NCBI RefSeq assembly: GCF_964340395.1
Contig: NC_135550.1
Span: 11,258,408 to 11,322,407, forward strand
Direction of reading: 5' to 3'
Length of the DNA: 64,000 nucleotides
Source of the DNA: Glandiceps talaboti
Lineage: Eukaryota > Hemichordata > Enteropneusta > Spengelidae
In this document: positions 36,794 to 48,816 of the stretch, piece by piece
Layout: each line of letters begins with the position of its first letter
Numbering within the stretch: the stretch's first letter is position 1
Position numbers and translations under genes: made by a program
Notes under the pieces: model-generated
What the model saw: only the letters and a program-made list of their open reading frames with translations
The model's database searches: none
What the model was told of the DNA's origin: nothing

Positions 36794-38394
36794 TTTTCAT
36801 GTATATAAATTATGTATGTATATTATTTATTATACTAGAGAATACATATATATGGGTGTGCATGTGTGTGTATGTTTGTTAGTTGTCGTTTTTTTTTATA
36901 CATTATTGAACGGAAAGTCGTGGGAAAAGTGAGTTGTCATAGCAATATGTCACTGATCACGTCACTTCATTACTTTATTAAAAGACATTGCTAATTCGTT
37001 GTCAATAAATAAAAACATACAAGATATATTAAACATACAATTCTATTTTGGTAGCTAGGAATTATAAATATCTTGGAGGAGGTTTATTGGTTTGCCAAAG
37101 AAACGTATAAACACTAAATATTCGATTTACCCTTAAATGTTATAAGATGTGCCAAGAGTACACCAAGGCGTTCTCTTCGATGACCTCTGACCAATTTAGT
37201 GACGTCACACTAATAAGCGTGAATACAGTACTTAAGTAATAACATCGACTTGTCCACATGCTAATTAGGTCTGACGGGTGACTGAGAGATCTTTAACAAG
37301 TACAGAAACAACCGAAATACGAAAATAATGTTCTAAACTGTCTAAGCGACATGCAGTCTATCCAAGTATTGATAGACTTGTTTTTGTTCTGCCTGTATGC
37401 AAAATCGAAAGAGTTTATAGAAAAGTGAGTGAAATGACGATTTCAGATCTGAATAGCTATAGATAGCTTTAGGTTCGGTATTAAGTGTAAAAACCCTAGT
37501 ATATATGTGGGTAGATAGCGTAGAACGTCGCATTGCCATGAACATGTTTTACCTATAATTATATCAATGTATTGTATCGCTGGACACACCGTCTCCGTTA
37601 CGTAAATAGCAAGACCAAGCTTAATATGAAACTGTGATTGAATGTTGCTGTGTCATGAGGCCAACGCCCTTTCTATGACTGAACGAGTGGATGAATGAGT
37701 GAATGAACTTTACTTCAGATAAATACTAGTAAATGATGATTATTTATATATGAAAATTCCGATGATGGCCATGGGTGTAATCAACTGGTAACAACTAATC
37801 CAGTCAATGGTCCTATCTCTCAATATGACTGAGTAAATATATTAATTCCACAGCACACAAGTAAATACAATTGTAGAGTAACGTGACGCGTGGATATGAC
37901 ATATATACATCTCTTCAAAACTACATATTTGAAGAGAAACTGAGTAATAACAATAATACAATGAAAAGACAAAAGAAATAAGGAGACTGAAGAAGCGTAG
38001 CTTTTAAAGGCCAAATTAAATAAATGTGTTTCCGATAATCTGACCGACCCTAGTTTAAACCCCCGAATCCTAAACTGTTTGTTTTTTAGCTTAATGTCCC
38101 TGCTTCAACTGTTGTCAGTTTTTTTCAACAATGTATTCCAAAGAGAAGTTTCTTTACAGTCTATATAACATGTTCGCCTTCTTAACTTAAAATAATTGTT
38201 TTCATTTGCTTCTTTTACACTCCATTAAACTCTTATGGAAGTATTGTGACCGACGAGTATCTTATTTTGGGGTTGGAGTAATTTTTAGAAATTTAAAGTA
38301 AAACAAAGTAAAATGTCAACCCTCCCTATTTTCTGAAGTCATGTTATCAGAAAGAAACATTTAAAAAAATATATATATATATTTTTGCCTAATT

Positions 38395-38650
38395 TTGGGG
38401 TTATAACTAGGCTGGCTCCTTTGAGTAGTAAATTACTAATTCTCCGGGTCCAAGCTGGAACACAGGGCCGATGTAACTTCTGCCACTTTTATCGGACGGG
38501 TCTTTTGCACACGATTGAGCTTCGCCCCAATGTAGGACCCACCTCCTCGAACACAATCATCACTAGCTGTGATGTCCACCGCCATGTACGGTCTACCACG
38601 TTTGCGTTTTGCGTTTTGCAGGTGGTGTCCATCTAAGTACTATTTTAGGT
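38395..38650 (-). pseudogene. Decayed LINE ORF2 3' end (left copy)
   Basis: The minus strand carries a degraded version of the block seen at 43565-43845: WTPP, then a frameshifted KRK region, then TWR and VGPTLGRSS in another frame. WTPxGKRKRGRP followed by TWR is the typical C-terminal segment of many non-LTR retrotransposon ORF2 proteins. Frameshifts and stops show it is dead. Confidence 0.5.
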
Positions 38651-39253
38651 AAGCAAGCGTTCTTGGGAAAGGTATATTCTTCGAGACTGAAATAAAGTTG
38701 TGAATTAGTTTATGTATTCTGTAAGCAGATTCAACTTGCAAATATCATAGACTGGAGGTTACAATACAAAACAAGTTCTGATATAAAGCATGAAGGGGGT
38801 GACATGACTTTATGATTTGATATTATCTGGTGGGTGAATGAGGTCAAAGTAATTATTTCGGTCAGTATCTCAGGCATTTTATAGGTTTACATCATTATAC
38901 TTATTGGGTCCCCGTGTTGGTTTGCTCTGCCTGACTCGTTCAGTAAATCTGCCCGCCAATCAGTCAGTCAGTATAGTTGTCACAAATGAGTACCAACTTG
39001 CGCGAGCGCCCTCTAGTCCTATTTGGTTGGTATCGAGCGAAGTGTTTCTTTTAATGTCAACTTTGTCGATTCCCATTAGTAAAACTGAAACAAACTTTCT
39101 TTATCTAGAATTGTTTGTATCTCATAAATAAATTGTGCCGCATATTGGATGCATGAGAGAAAATTACAACTTAGCTTACTTCAATGGACTGAGTACATTT
39201 TATCTCTACGAGTTTTTGCAAAACTTAAGCTGTGGACTTTCGAGTCACATTCC

Positions 39254-39288
39254 CATATCATATATCTAGGATTTAGATATATGATATG
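39254..39288. repeat. Short hairpin, 15-bp perfect stem (left segmental copy)
   Basis: CATATCATATATCTA, loop GGATT, then the exact reverse complement. The counterpart at 44446-44484 has a 17-bp stem. Confidence 0.8.
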
Positions 39289-40205
39289 CGTTCTTAGTTC
39301 AGTCAGTTCTGTTTGGTAGTCTTTCAGTGAACTTAGATAGATGTTGTAATCACGACATGAATCTAATATCAATCCGATAAATGCCGTACCAAGACATGCA
39401 TGTCCTCGTCTCAGGTAAATCTGTCTAGAGCTGTCCCTGTCTATGTATTATGTAACAACATTTTCATCAAATTTCTCCCATTTTAAGTTTTACTTGTTAC
39501 TATATAAACTAAGTTCTTCGTGTTATTTAAGAACCGTAAAGCGAAGTGTTTGCATTCTATGATAACAGTTTTAGCTTCAAATATATTAAGGGGCCAGAAC
39601 AAACATGTTGGCACATTAAGGGACCAGAATTTAACAATTTGATGGGGTGGGGTGGGGGTTATGAATCACACTTATAACAGTACACTGTGCTGATAGGAAA
39701 AGAAAATGTTTTGTTTCCGTTTGTCAGAAATGGAAATCAATGGTGTAAATACGTTAGCTTTCAATGCGTAGTATTTTTTACCTTGAGTCCAAGTGTTTGA
39801 TGATAAGCTTACCGTGTTATGAAACAAATCAATTGAAATTGATAATAATGTAATCGGTTGGGGCACAGAATCTGTAACGCTGGTGTGATACATGCACTAA
39901 CAGGCTGACATCGGGACAGATGATTATTGTAAAGACTTGAATGAATAATCATATTTGTATTGTAGTCTATCTAGTCGATAGCATTGTTTAAAATAGTTTC
40001 ATTGAATTGTTTGAAAATGCAAAATACAACTTGTGAAACATATCGTGATTAATGAGATTTATATGATTATTTTTTATACAAAAAAAAGATTATACTATCA
40101 TGATAAATACGGGTAATGGTTTTCCAATGATTAGATTGATTTGGTATTTTTTAGAAACAATTATCAGGATCGATATAGATGATAGTTGGTGTGACGTTAC
40201 CTAAC

Positions 40206-40206
<1 letters not shown>

Positions 40207-40248
<42 letters not shown>

Positions 40249-40419
40249 ATGTATGTATGTATGTATGTATGTATGTATGTATGCATGCATACATGCATGC
40301 ATGCATGCATGCATGCATGTATGTATGTATGTATGTATGTATGTATGTATGTATGTATGTATGTATGTGTGTATGTGTGTATGTACGTACGTACATATGT
40401 GTGTGTCTCTGCCTGTCTG

Positions 40420-40467
<48 letters not shown>

Positions 40468-40491
40468 CGTTGGTCCGTCCGTCTGTCTGCC

Positions 40492-40548
<57 letters not shown>

Positions 40549-40550
40549 GC
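40207..40550. repeat. (GT)n-(GTAT)n-(GCAT)n-(CTGT)n compound microsatellite
   Basis: Simple repeats with an internal self-complementary GCATGCAT stretch near 40282-40318. Confidence 0.95.
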
Positions 40551-41255
40551 TGTGATGTTGGTGGGGTTTACGACTTTCTATACCATCAGTGAAATAGAAA
40601 ATTGGAAGAAGATTACATGTAAATAATATAATTCTTATCAACCGTCGACTCGCATTTTTCTTAAATTTCAGAAGGGGGCCTAAACGTCGTTTAAAGTTCG
40701 GAAAGTTATCATTTTGCAACATGTGTTTTTCGTTCGAGGACGTTAGCATTAGCTTTATTGACAACTTGGTTATATTGTTTACGATGTCACAATGCACTAT
40801 ACAGTAATTGGCTCTCGCACCACTAAGGGTATATAGAAGAACGAGCCGGGGGGGGGGGGAGTGGCGACTCCATGGGAGGCTCCACGCAGACCTCTACGCC
40901 CAAAGTGTTGTCATACCACAATGACGAAAAGAGGAGGCCCTTTCTCATACCAAAACCTAAATTCTAGTTACACTGATGTATTTTGAAGGGGTCATGAATT
41001 TGTTGTTACATTGGCTGTATGTTATATAGTTTGGGAAACCTGCCAAACATAAAATGCAAATAATATGATTACAATTACCGTCGAGGAGAACTCAGATTTG
41101 ATGTTAAACCATCCTAAAGAAATACAAGTTTTGACATGAAAAATATATTTGTACCCTTCTCGTACATTAGGGCAGTAAAATGACCCCTTTCGCGAGTGAA
41201 AAGGGGATCGTATTGCCTGTGGAGGGGAGCGGCGGTATGAGAATTGACTATTAAA

Positions 41256-41619
41256 CCTGCACTAGCTGCAACTGGAACTTTTTTGAAAATGTTTTGTTAG
41301 GTACCATAAATTACTTGTACACTGTGAACAGTATTGCATCACCTGTGGGTAAACGTATTTTTGTAGCTGTATACACGATAAAACATGTACAACGTCTAAT
41401 TATTGGTACTTTAACAATTTTCAGGGAATATAGTGTAGTTGTCAGATCGAAAAATGATATTCCAGTTACAACTAGTACAGTTTTAATATGGTGACTGATT
41501 CAAAACCTAGCTTTACAATGTCTTTTTTAAAATAAGTAATTGACCGATATTTATTGAATATATCCCTGGTTATTTGATAAAAAAAAATTACTAGTTGCGG
41601 CTAGTGTACCGTTGACGTT
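41256..41619. mobile_element. TIR element, second copy of the family at 19545
   Basis: The left end CTGCACTAGCTGCAACTGG and the right end ACTAGTTGCGGCTAGTGTAC form imperfect terminal inverted repeats. The internal order of blocks matches the copy at 19545-20233. It lies in the left segmental copy. Confidence 0.55.
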
Positions 41620-41897
41620 TCTGAAAATATGTTTTTTTCGCAAGCAGTAAAACCTAACATACGTTTAGCGTTAACGTAAACTATATCCCAGAAATTTCAC
41701 CCTGTTGATACGTGCACTGACAAGTTACCTTAATACATGCGACGGAGTATTGTCAGGATGCTGTCCCAACGAGTAGAATATATGCTAGCAATATCTCTGA
41801 TAGACAGAATTATCGATTTAATCGAAATATGAAGACAATCAGCAGATATGATATCGTTTGTGGGTGATAACTTCGTCTGCGATCACATCGTAAATGC

Positions 41898-42558
41898 GGT
41901 TCTAGGACAAATGCCCCCTGGACAAACGCCCCCGGTAGGATTGTCATTGCCTACGGATAGAGATCCAAAAAAATCCAGATTTTGGGAGTACACTTAAAAT
42001 ACGGTTTTATCACTTTTATTGTATTTGTATAACTGACGAATAGAATAGACAGAAGATGTTCAAAAAATGTTGAATTCGACCAAATAGGGCATGATTTGGT
42101 TTTATCACTTTTATTGTATTATTACCAAAAGCGTGCTTATGATTTCGGGTGTTAAAATGACTTAACTCAAACACAGTCATTGTTATATACACATACACAT
42201 ACACATTTTATTTCGGACATTAGACTGAAATTGTGATGACAATAAAGAAAAATACAAACAACAAAGTCAAGCACATGACGATTCTCGAAATCGGCAACAA
42301 TAATTTGTGTAGAACTCTGGAATCTGATTGCATAAAAAAAGGGATAAAACCGTATTTTTAGTTTTCAGTACACCGCCTGAAATCACGTCTTTCAATCACA
42401 CTGTAGTAGAAATGCTAAGTAACCCTAAAAACAATGCCTTTCTCGGTTGAATTGTGAGCCATAGTCCTACCGTAGGCATTTGTCGGGGGGCATTTGTCGG
42501 GGGGGGGGGGGGTTTGTCCTACGGGGGCATTTGTCCGGGGGCGTTTGTCCTGTTACCC
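41898..42558. mobile_element. hAT-like non-autonomous DNA transposon, 661 bp
   Basis: Flanked by a perfect 8-bp duplication GTAAATGC (41890-41897 and 42559-42566). The right segmental copy shows the single uninterrupted site at 46289-46296. The ends are inverted and similar: AGGACAAATGCCCCC then GGACAAACGCCCCC at the left, and the inverse at the right. A perfect 16-bp inner inverted repeat (AAAATACGGTTTTATC) lies near 41996 and 42344. An 8-bp target duplication is characteristic of hAT and a few other superfamilies. No transposase is encoded. Confidence 0.8.
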
Positions 42559-43564
42559 GTAAATGCATGTCTCTCGTAGTAACTTGGACCATTCGTCTAC
42601 GACTAAGAGTAACTTTATAGAAAAGTGAGTGAAATGACGATTTCAGATCTGAATAGATAGCTTTAGGTTCGGTATTAATAAGTGTAAAAACCCTAGTATA
42701 TATGTGAGTAGATAGCGTAGAGCGTCGCATTGCCATGAACATGTTTTACCTATATATCAATGTATTGTATCGCTGGGACACACCGTCTCCGTTACGTAAA
42801 TAGCAAGACCAAGCTTAATATGAAACTGTGATTGAATGTTGCTGTGTCATGAGGCCAACGCCCTTTCTATGACTGACCGAGTGGATGAATGAGTGAATGA
42901 ACTTTACTTCAGATAAATACTAGTAAATGATGATTATTTATATATGAAAATTCCGATGATGGCCATGGGTGTAATCAACTGGTAACAACTAATCCAGTCA
43001 ATGGTCCTATCTCTCAATATGACTGAGTAAATATATTAATTCCACAGCACACAAGTAAATACAATTGTAGAGTAACGTGACGCGTGGATATGACATATAT
43101 ACATCTCTTCAAAACTACATATTTGAAGAGAAACTGAGTAATAACAATAATACAATGAAAAGACAAAAGAAATAAGGAGACTGAAGAAGCGTAGCTTTTA
43201 AAGGCCAAATTAAATAAATGTGTTTCCGACAATCCGACCGACCCCAGTTTAAGCCCCCGAATCCTAAACTGTTTTTTTTTAGCTTAATCCCTGCTTCACC
43301 TGTTGTCACTTTTTTCAACAATGTATTCCAAAGAGAAGGGTTTTTTACAGTCTACATAACATGTTCGTCTTCTTAACTTATAATAATTGTCTTCATTTGC
43401 TTCTTTTACACTCCGTTAAACTCTTATGGAAGTATTGTGACTGACAAGTATCTTATTTTGGGGTCGGAATCTAAAAGTCAAAATAAAGTAAAATGTCGAC
43501 CCATCCTATTTTCTGAAGTCATGTTATCAGAAAGAAAACATTTAAAAAAAAATATTTTTGCCTA

Positions 43565-43845
43565 ATTTTGGGGTTATAACTAGGCTGGCTCCTTTGAGTA
43601 GTAAATTACTAATTCTCCGGGTCCAAACTGGAACACAAGGCCGATGTAAGATTGTAAATCATCGCCACCAACTTCTGCCACTTTTACCAGACAGGTCTTT
43701 TGCATACGATTGCGCTTCGCCCCAATGTAGGACCAACCTCCTCGAACACAATCATCACTAGCTGTGATGTCCACCGTCATGTACGGTCTACCACGTTTGC
43801 GTTTTCCAGGTGGTGTCCATCTAAGTACTATTTTAGGTAAGCAAG
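43565..43845 (-). pseudogene. Decayed LINE ORF2 3' end (right copy)
   Basis: The minus-strand frame reads LPKIVLRWTPPGKRKRGRP. It then shifts frame to TWRWTSQLV, VGPTLGRS and, after a stop, KWQKLV and TSALCSSLDPE. This pattern matches the last part of many LINE ORF2 proteins. It is better preserved than the left copy at 38395-38650. Confidence 0.55.
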
Positions 43846-44445
43846 CGTTCTTGGGACAACCTGCGCCTTTAGTTCCTTTGGGAAAGGTACATTCTTCGAG
43901 ACTGAAACAAAGTTGTGAATTAATTGATGTATTCTGTAAGCAGATTCAACTTGCAAATATCATAGACTGGAGATTACAATACAAAACAAGTTCTGATGTA
44001 AAGTACCAAGGGGTGACATGACTTTATGATTTGATATTATCGGGTGGGTGAATGGGGTCAAAATAATTATTTCGGTCAGTATCTCAGGCAGTTAGGTTTA
44101 CATCATTATAGTTATTGAGTTCCCATGTTGGTTTGCTCTGCTTGACTCGTTCAGTAATTAAATCTGCCCGTTGTCACAAATGAGTACCAACTTGCGCGAG
44201 CGCCCTCTAGTCCTATTTGGCTGGTATCGAGCGAAGTGTTTATTTTAATGTCAACTTTGTCGATTCCCATTAGTAAAACTGAAACAAACTTTCTTTATCT
44301 AGAATTGTTTGTATCTCATACATAAATTGTGCCGCATATTGGATGCATGAGAGAAAATTACAACTAAGCTTACTTCAATGGACTGAGTACATTTTAGCTC
44401 TACGAGTTTTTGCAAAACTTAAGCTGTGGACTTTCGAGTCACATT

Positions 44446-44484
44446 CGCATATCATATATCTAGGATTTAGATATATGATATGCG
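44446..44484. repeat. Short hairpin, 17-bp perfect stem (right segmental copy)
   Basis: CGCATATCATATATCTA, loop GGATT, then the exact reverse complement. One base outside the shared stem differs from the left copy and restores pairing here. Confidence 0.8.
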
Positions 44485-45407
44485 TTATTAGTTCAGTCAG
44501 TTCAGTTTGGTAGTCGTTCAATGAACTTAGATAGATGTTGTAATCACGACATGAATCTAATATCAATCCGATAAATGCCGTACCAAGACATGCATGTCCT
44601 CGTCTCAGGTAAATCTGTCTGGAGCTGTCCCTGTCTATGTATTATGTAACAACATTTTTCATCAAATTTCTCCCATTTTAAGTTTTACTTGTTACTATAT
44701 AAACTAAGTTCTTCGTGTTATTTAAGAACCGTAAAGCGAAGTGTTTGCATTCTATGATAACAGTTTTAGCTTCAAATATATTAAGGGGCCAGAACAAACA
44801 TGTTGGCACATTAAGGGACCAGAATTTAACAATTTGATGGAGGTGGGGGGTGGGGGTTATGAATCACAATTATAACAGTACACTGTGTGCTGATAGGAAA
44901 AGAAAAGGTTTTGTTTCCGTTTGTCAGAAATGGAAATCAATGGTGTAAATACGTTAGCTTTCAATGCGTAGTATTTTTTACCTTGAGTCCAAGTGTTTGA
45001 TGATAAGCTTACCGTGTTATGAAACAAATCAATTGAAATTGATAATAATGTAATCGGTTAACGGTTGGGGCACAGAACCTGTAACGCTGGTGTGATACAT
45101 GCACTAACAGGCTGACATCGGGACAGATGATTATTGTAAAGACTTGAATGAATAATCATATTTGTATTGTAGTCTATCTAGTCGATAGCATTGTTTAAAA
45201 TAGTTTCATTGAATTGTTTGAAAATGCAAAATACAACTTGTGAAACATATCGTGATTAATGAGATTTGTATGATTATTTTTTATACAAAAAAGATTAAAC
45301 TATCATGATAAATACGGGTAATGGTTTTCCAATGATTAGATTGATTTAGTATTTTTTAGAAACAACTATCAGGATCGATATAGATGGTAGTTGGTGTGAC
45401 GTTACCT

Positions 45408-45411
<4 letters not shown>

Positions 45412-45468
<57 letters not shown>

Positions 45469-45534
45469 TATGTGTACTATGTATGTATGTATGTATGTAT
45501 GTATGTATGTATGTATGTATGCATGCATGCATGT
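45412..45534. repeat. (GT)n-(GA)n-(GTAT)n microsatellite
   Basis: Right-copy counterpart of the microsatellite at 40207. It is contracted and directly followed by sequence that lies about 0.8 kb further on in the left copy. Confidence 0.93.
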
Positions 45535-45637
45535 GCTCATACATTAGGGCAGTAAAAGTACCTCTTTCGCGAGTGAAAAGGGGATGGTATTTTGCCTGTG
45601 GAGGGGAGCGGCGGTATGAGAATTGACTATTAAACCT

Positions 45638-45995
45638 ACACTAGCTGCAACTGGAACGTTTTTGAAAATGTACACTGTGAACAGTATTGCATCACCTGTG
45701 AGTAAACGTATTTTTGTAGCTGTATACACGATAAAACATGTACAATGTCTAATTATTGGTACTTTAACAATTTTCAGGGAATATAGTGTGGTTGTCAAAT
45801 CGAAAAATGATATTCCAGTTACAACTAGTACAGTTTTAATATGGTGACTGATTCAAAACCTAGCTTTCGCTCAAGATTTAAACTTGCCACTACATTACAA
45901 TGTCTCTTTTTTTAAAAATAAGTAATTGACCGATATTTATTGAATATATCCCTGGTTATTTGATAAAAAAAATTACTAGTTGCGACTAGTGTACC
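45638..45995. mobile_element. TIR element, third copy of the family at 19545
   Basis: Begins CTACACTAGCTGCAACTGG and ends ACTAGTTGCGACTAGTGTAC. It is the segmental duplicate of 41256-41619 but differs from it by two indels. Confidence 0.55.
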
Positions 45996-46768
45996 TTTAA
46001 CGTTTCTGAAAATATCGTTTTAATAGTTCGCAAACAGTAAAACCTAACATACGTTTAGTGTAATAACGTAAACTATATCCCAGAAATTTCATCCTGTTGA
46101 TACGTGCACTGACAAGTTACCTTACATGCGACGGATTATTGTCAGGATGCTGTCCCAACGAGTACTGAGAATATATGATAGCAGTATCTCTGATAGACAA
46201 AGTTATCAATTCAATCGAAATATGAAGACAATCAGCAAATATGATATCGTTTGTGGGTGATAACTCCGCCTGCGATCACGTGCACATCGTAAATGCATGT
46301 CTCTCGTAGTAACTTAGACAATTCGTCTACGACTATAAGTTCTCACCAGACAAAATGGAATAGGGGTCGTTTGTCTTTGTCACAATTTTTTCTCTAGAAA
46401 AAAACAACATATCCACAATTCAATATTCTTGTCTTGATATTGATTAAATTACTAACATAAATGTGAAAAGGCGATGTCCATATCAGTCTACACCTGTGCA
46501 GAAACAAATCTCGTTACTTATCAAGGGCATTTCTTTCAAACAAATTGTCAGTGATCTCACTCAGGTTATATGTTCAATGTGCGGTCGATCTGTTTGCCTG
46601 ATTAAGCGGAGATGAATCGAGATAGAGAAAATCAGCGCTTCAAACAGGTCATGCCGTTAATTATTGGCTAGACCTTGATGCTGTTGTTGATCGAATGTAT
46701 GTGGTATGCATGATTTCTTGGGGTGGAGTCACAGCTGAGTGATAGCATTTGCAACATTACATCCGTGC

Positions 46769-46928
46769 TAGCCTACCTGTAGACTTGAAGGACTAATGTC
46801 ACTGAAGTATTTCAGCTCAATTTTCGCTCGTTCTCCCAAGACTTGGAGCGAAAATTCAAAAATTAAACTTCCAGTTTATAGCTGAAATGGTGCAGTAGCA
46901 TTAGTCCTCCAAGTGTACACGTAGGCTA
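46769..46928. mobile_element. Fold-back MITE, 160 bp
   Basis: Inverted arms of about 55-60 bp run nearly to the centre. The left begins TAGCCTACCTGTAGACTT and the right ends AAGTGTACACGTAGGCTA. Both arms carry GGACTAATG and ATTTCAGCT, and TTTTCGCTC lies near the centre. The flanks CATCCGTGC and CATCCGGGT resemble an imperfect target duplication. Confidence 0.7.
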
Positions 46929-47717
46929 CATCCGGGTATGAAGTGATTTCAAGTAAATCGACTTTTGATGAAGATAAGGATTTCTCCTAATATAAGTCAC
47001 GGCATACAAATCTCATTCATTGAAGTAGATTTGAGATAAAGTTATTACTTTTGGGTAACACTTAATTGTTTGGCTGTTTACAATACTGTATCCACACAAT
47101 TTACTGCAATTGACCACGTAGCCTGGGTTACATACATCTCAGACCACTATATAAAACGTCTATAGTGGTGTAGGCATGGTATATAGTTACTTTTGACATT
47201 CAATTCGTCATGTCCCATGCAGTGTTATCTTGGACAGCGCCATCAGTGGATGGCGAGGGAGGGGAGACAGACATAGAGACAGACACGACACCGACTTGAG
47301 AGGACAGGGAATAGTTGCACCAGGTAATCCCCAAAACAATGTCTAGGGATTCATCGCCAATTTAGTTTCATGTGAGGCAGTGTTACATTAGTAATCCTAA
47401 TATGTATGTTTTAATATTTATTCCAAACATTAAAGTTTCATAAACTAAGGAACTTTTTTGTCATACAAATCATAGTACATAATCGTGAACACCGTATTAT
47501 TTTCGTTTTTGTAATTAATTTGACAAGACTGCTTCCATAAAAGAATTTTTTCATGTTATTTGCTACTAAACGTTCCATGCAGTAAACATCACTGTCAATG
47601 TGCGATGTTCTTTAAATGGGGATAACTTTAAACTTTCAAGTTTAGTGTAGGTCTATCTAGTGGTGCACTCTACACTCTACCATACCATTACCCACCCATG
47701 GCCCCACCCATATACGA

Positions 47718-47718
<1 letters not shown>

Positions 47719-47752
<34 letters not shown>

Positions 47753-47836
47753 TATACATACATATATATATATACACACACACATGCATGCATGCATACA
47801 TACATACATACATACATACATACATACATACATACA

Positions 47837-47867
<31 letters not shown>

Positions 47868-47917
47868 GAGTAGTAGGTGAGCGAGTGAGTGAGTGAGTGA
47901 GTGAGTGAGTGAGTGAA
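47719..47917. repeat. (AC)n-(AT)-(CATA)n and (GAGT)n microsatellites
   Basis: (AC)n from 47719, (CATA)n to about 47867, then (GAGT)n at 47883-47916. The rest of 46336-48816 holds the fold-back element at 46769, a C tract at about 48163-48177, and probably the 3' UTR of the 502-aa lipase gene. Confidence 0.95.
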
Positions 47918-48018
47918 CATTTAAAAGTAAACTTCATGTGCCATGTGCTTGTGCTATAGTTATAAATATACTGAATTTGCCCCAGAAATCTGAGCTGTTA
48001 TATATTTTATCGATATTT

Positions 48019-48024
48019 TTTATT
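48019..48024 (-). terminator. Possible polyadenylation signal of the 502-aa PLB1-like gene
   Basis: The first clear AATAAA on the minus strand after the stop at 48817, implying a 3' UTR of about 0.8 kb. A closer variant signal could be used instead. Confidence 0.25.
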
Positions 48025-48816
48025 CAAAATAATAACTTGACAGTAGTTATTTATAAATCCAGATGTGCTCATTTTCAGTAAAATCACAAAAATTGATTTG
48101 AAAAAAAAAATCAGTGGCACGGTAAATTCACATAACTTGAATATCATTGAAAAACATATTGCCCCCCCCCCCCCCCTATATAGCTTAACAAAATATATGG
48201 CATTACTGTCTATAACGCATTGTATAGTGTTATAGACACATATAAATCAACACGTTGTGACGTCAGCCTGTTGTGCGAGTCCAGCTCGGATTTAAAGGTA
48301 GTACATGAACGACACTAAAAAGTTCAAAAATATATGACGTATTTTAAGACTTAATGCCACAAGTTCTCTTTTCATAACATTTATCTAAAGTTTTCGTTCA
48401 ATGAACGTAATATATACATACATGTTTCATAAAGTATTCTAAATACATGTCGCACAACTATACTGCCATGAGTAAATTTATATAAGTTTAAGTTTTTCTC
48501 TCCTAGATAATTTTGTAGCAATATCACATCAGACAGAGTGAACGTTATTATTTACAAACGCGAATCTGAATGAGAATATGAATCCCGTACGGAGTTGGCA
48601 ATAAACCTTTGAAAGACATCTATGATGCGGTAATTTGGGTGTCGATAGATTGTATCCCCAGAGTAAATGGCGGCGATGTGACCTCTTCGACTTGTTCCAA
48701 AATAGAGCGCGTTCTCTACTTAGTAAATGCTTTCGGAAAAGAAAATACACATACACAATAATGTTGACTGATATCAGTTTTCTGTACTATTCATTGCCCA
48801 GAGGCATGGTTTTGCT

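Larger units (their letters stand above)
37412..42613. repeat. Tandem segmental duplication, left copy (period about 5.2 kb)
   Basis: Starts at TTTATAGAAAAGTGAGTG near 37414 and matches 42614 onward almost base for base through most of its length, with small indels. Relative to the right copy it has about 0.8 kb extra at 40390-41160, including a (CTGT)n run, and the 661-bp insertion at 41898-42558. No intact gene lies inside. Contents: LINE remnant, TIR element, microsatellites and a short hairpin. Confidence 0.9.
42614..46335. repeat. Tandem segmental duplication, right copy
   Basis: Homologous to 37414-42605 and ends at CGTCTACGACTA (46335), the sequence that ends the left copy at 42605. 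The junction between copies has an 8-bp filler (AGAGTAAC). It retains AAACTTGCCACTAC-type sequence near 45880 that the left copy has lost. Confidence 0.9.

Noticed and set aside
37342-37545. Short minus-strand frame duplicated at 42467
   Set aside because: Repeated only because of the segmental duplication. Frames differ by indels between copies, so it is not under coding constraint.
38385-38636. Plus-strand open frame duplicated at 43558
   Set aside because: Antisense of a decayed LINE ORF2 tail; its apparent conservation is due to the segmental duplication.
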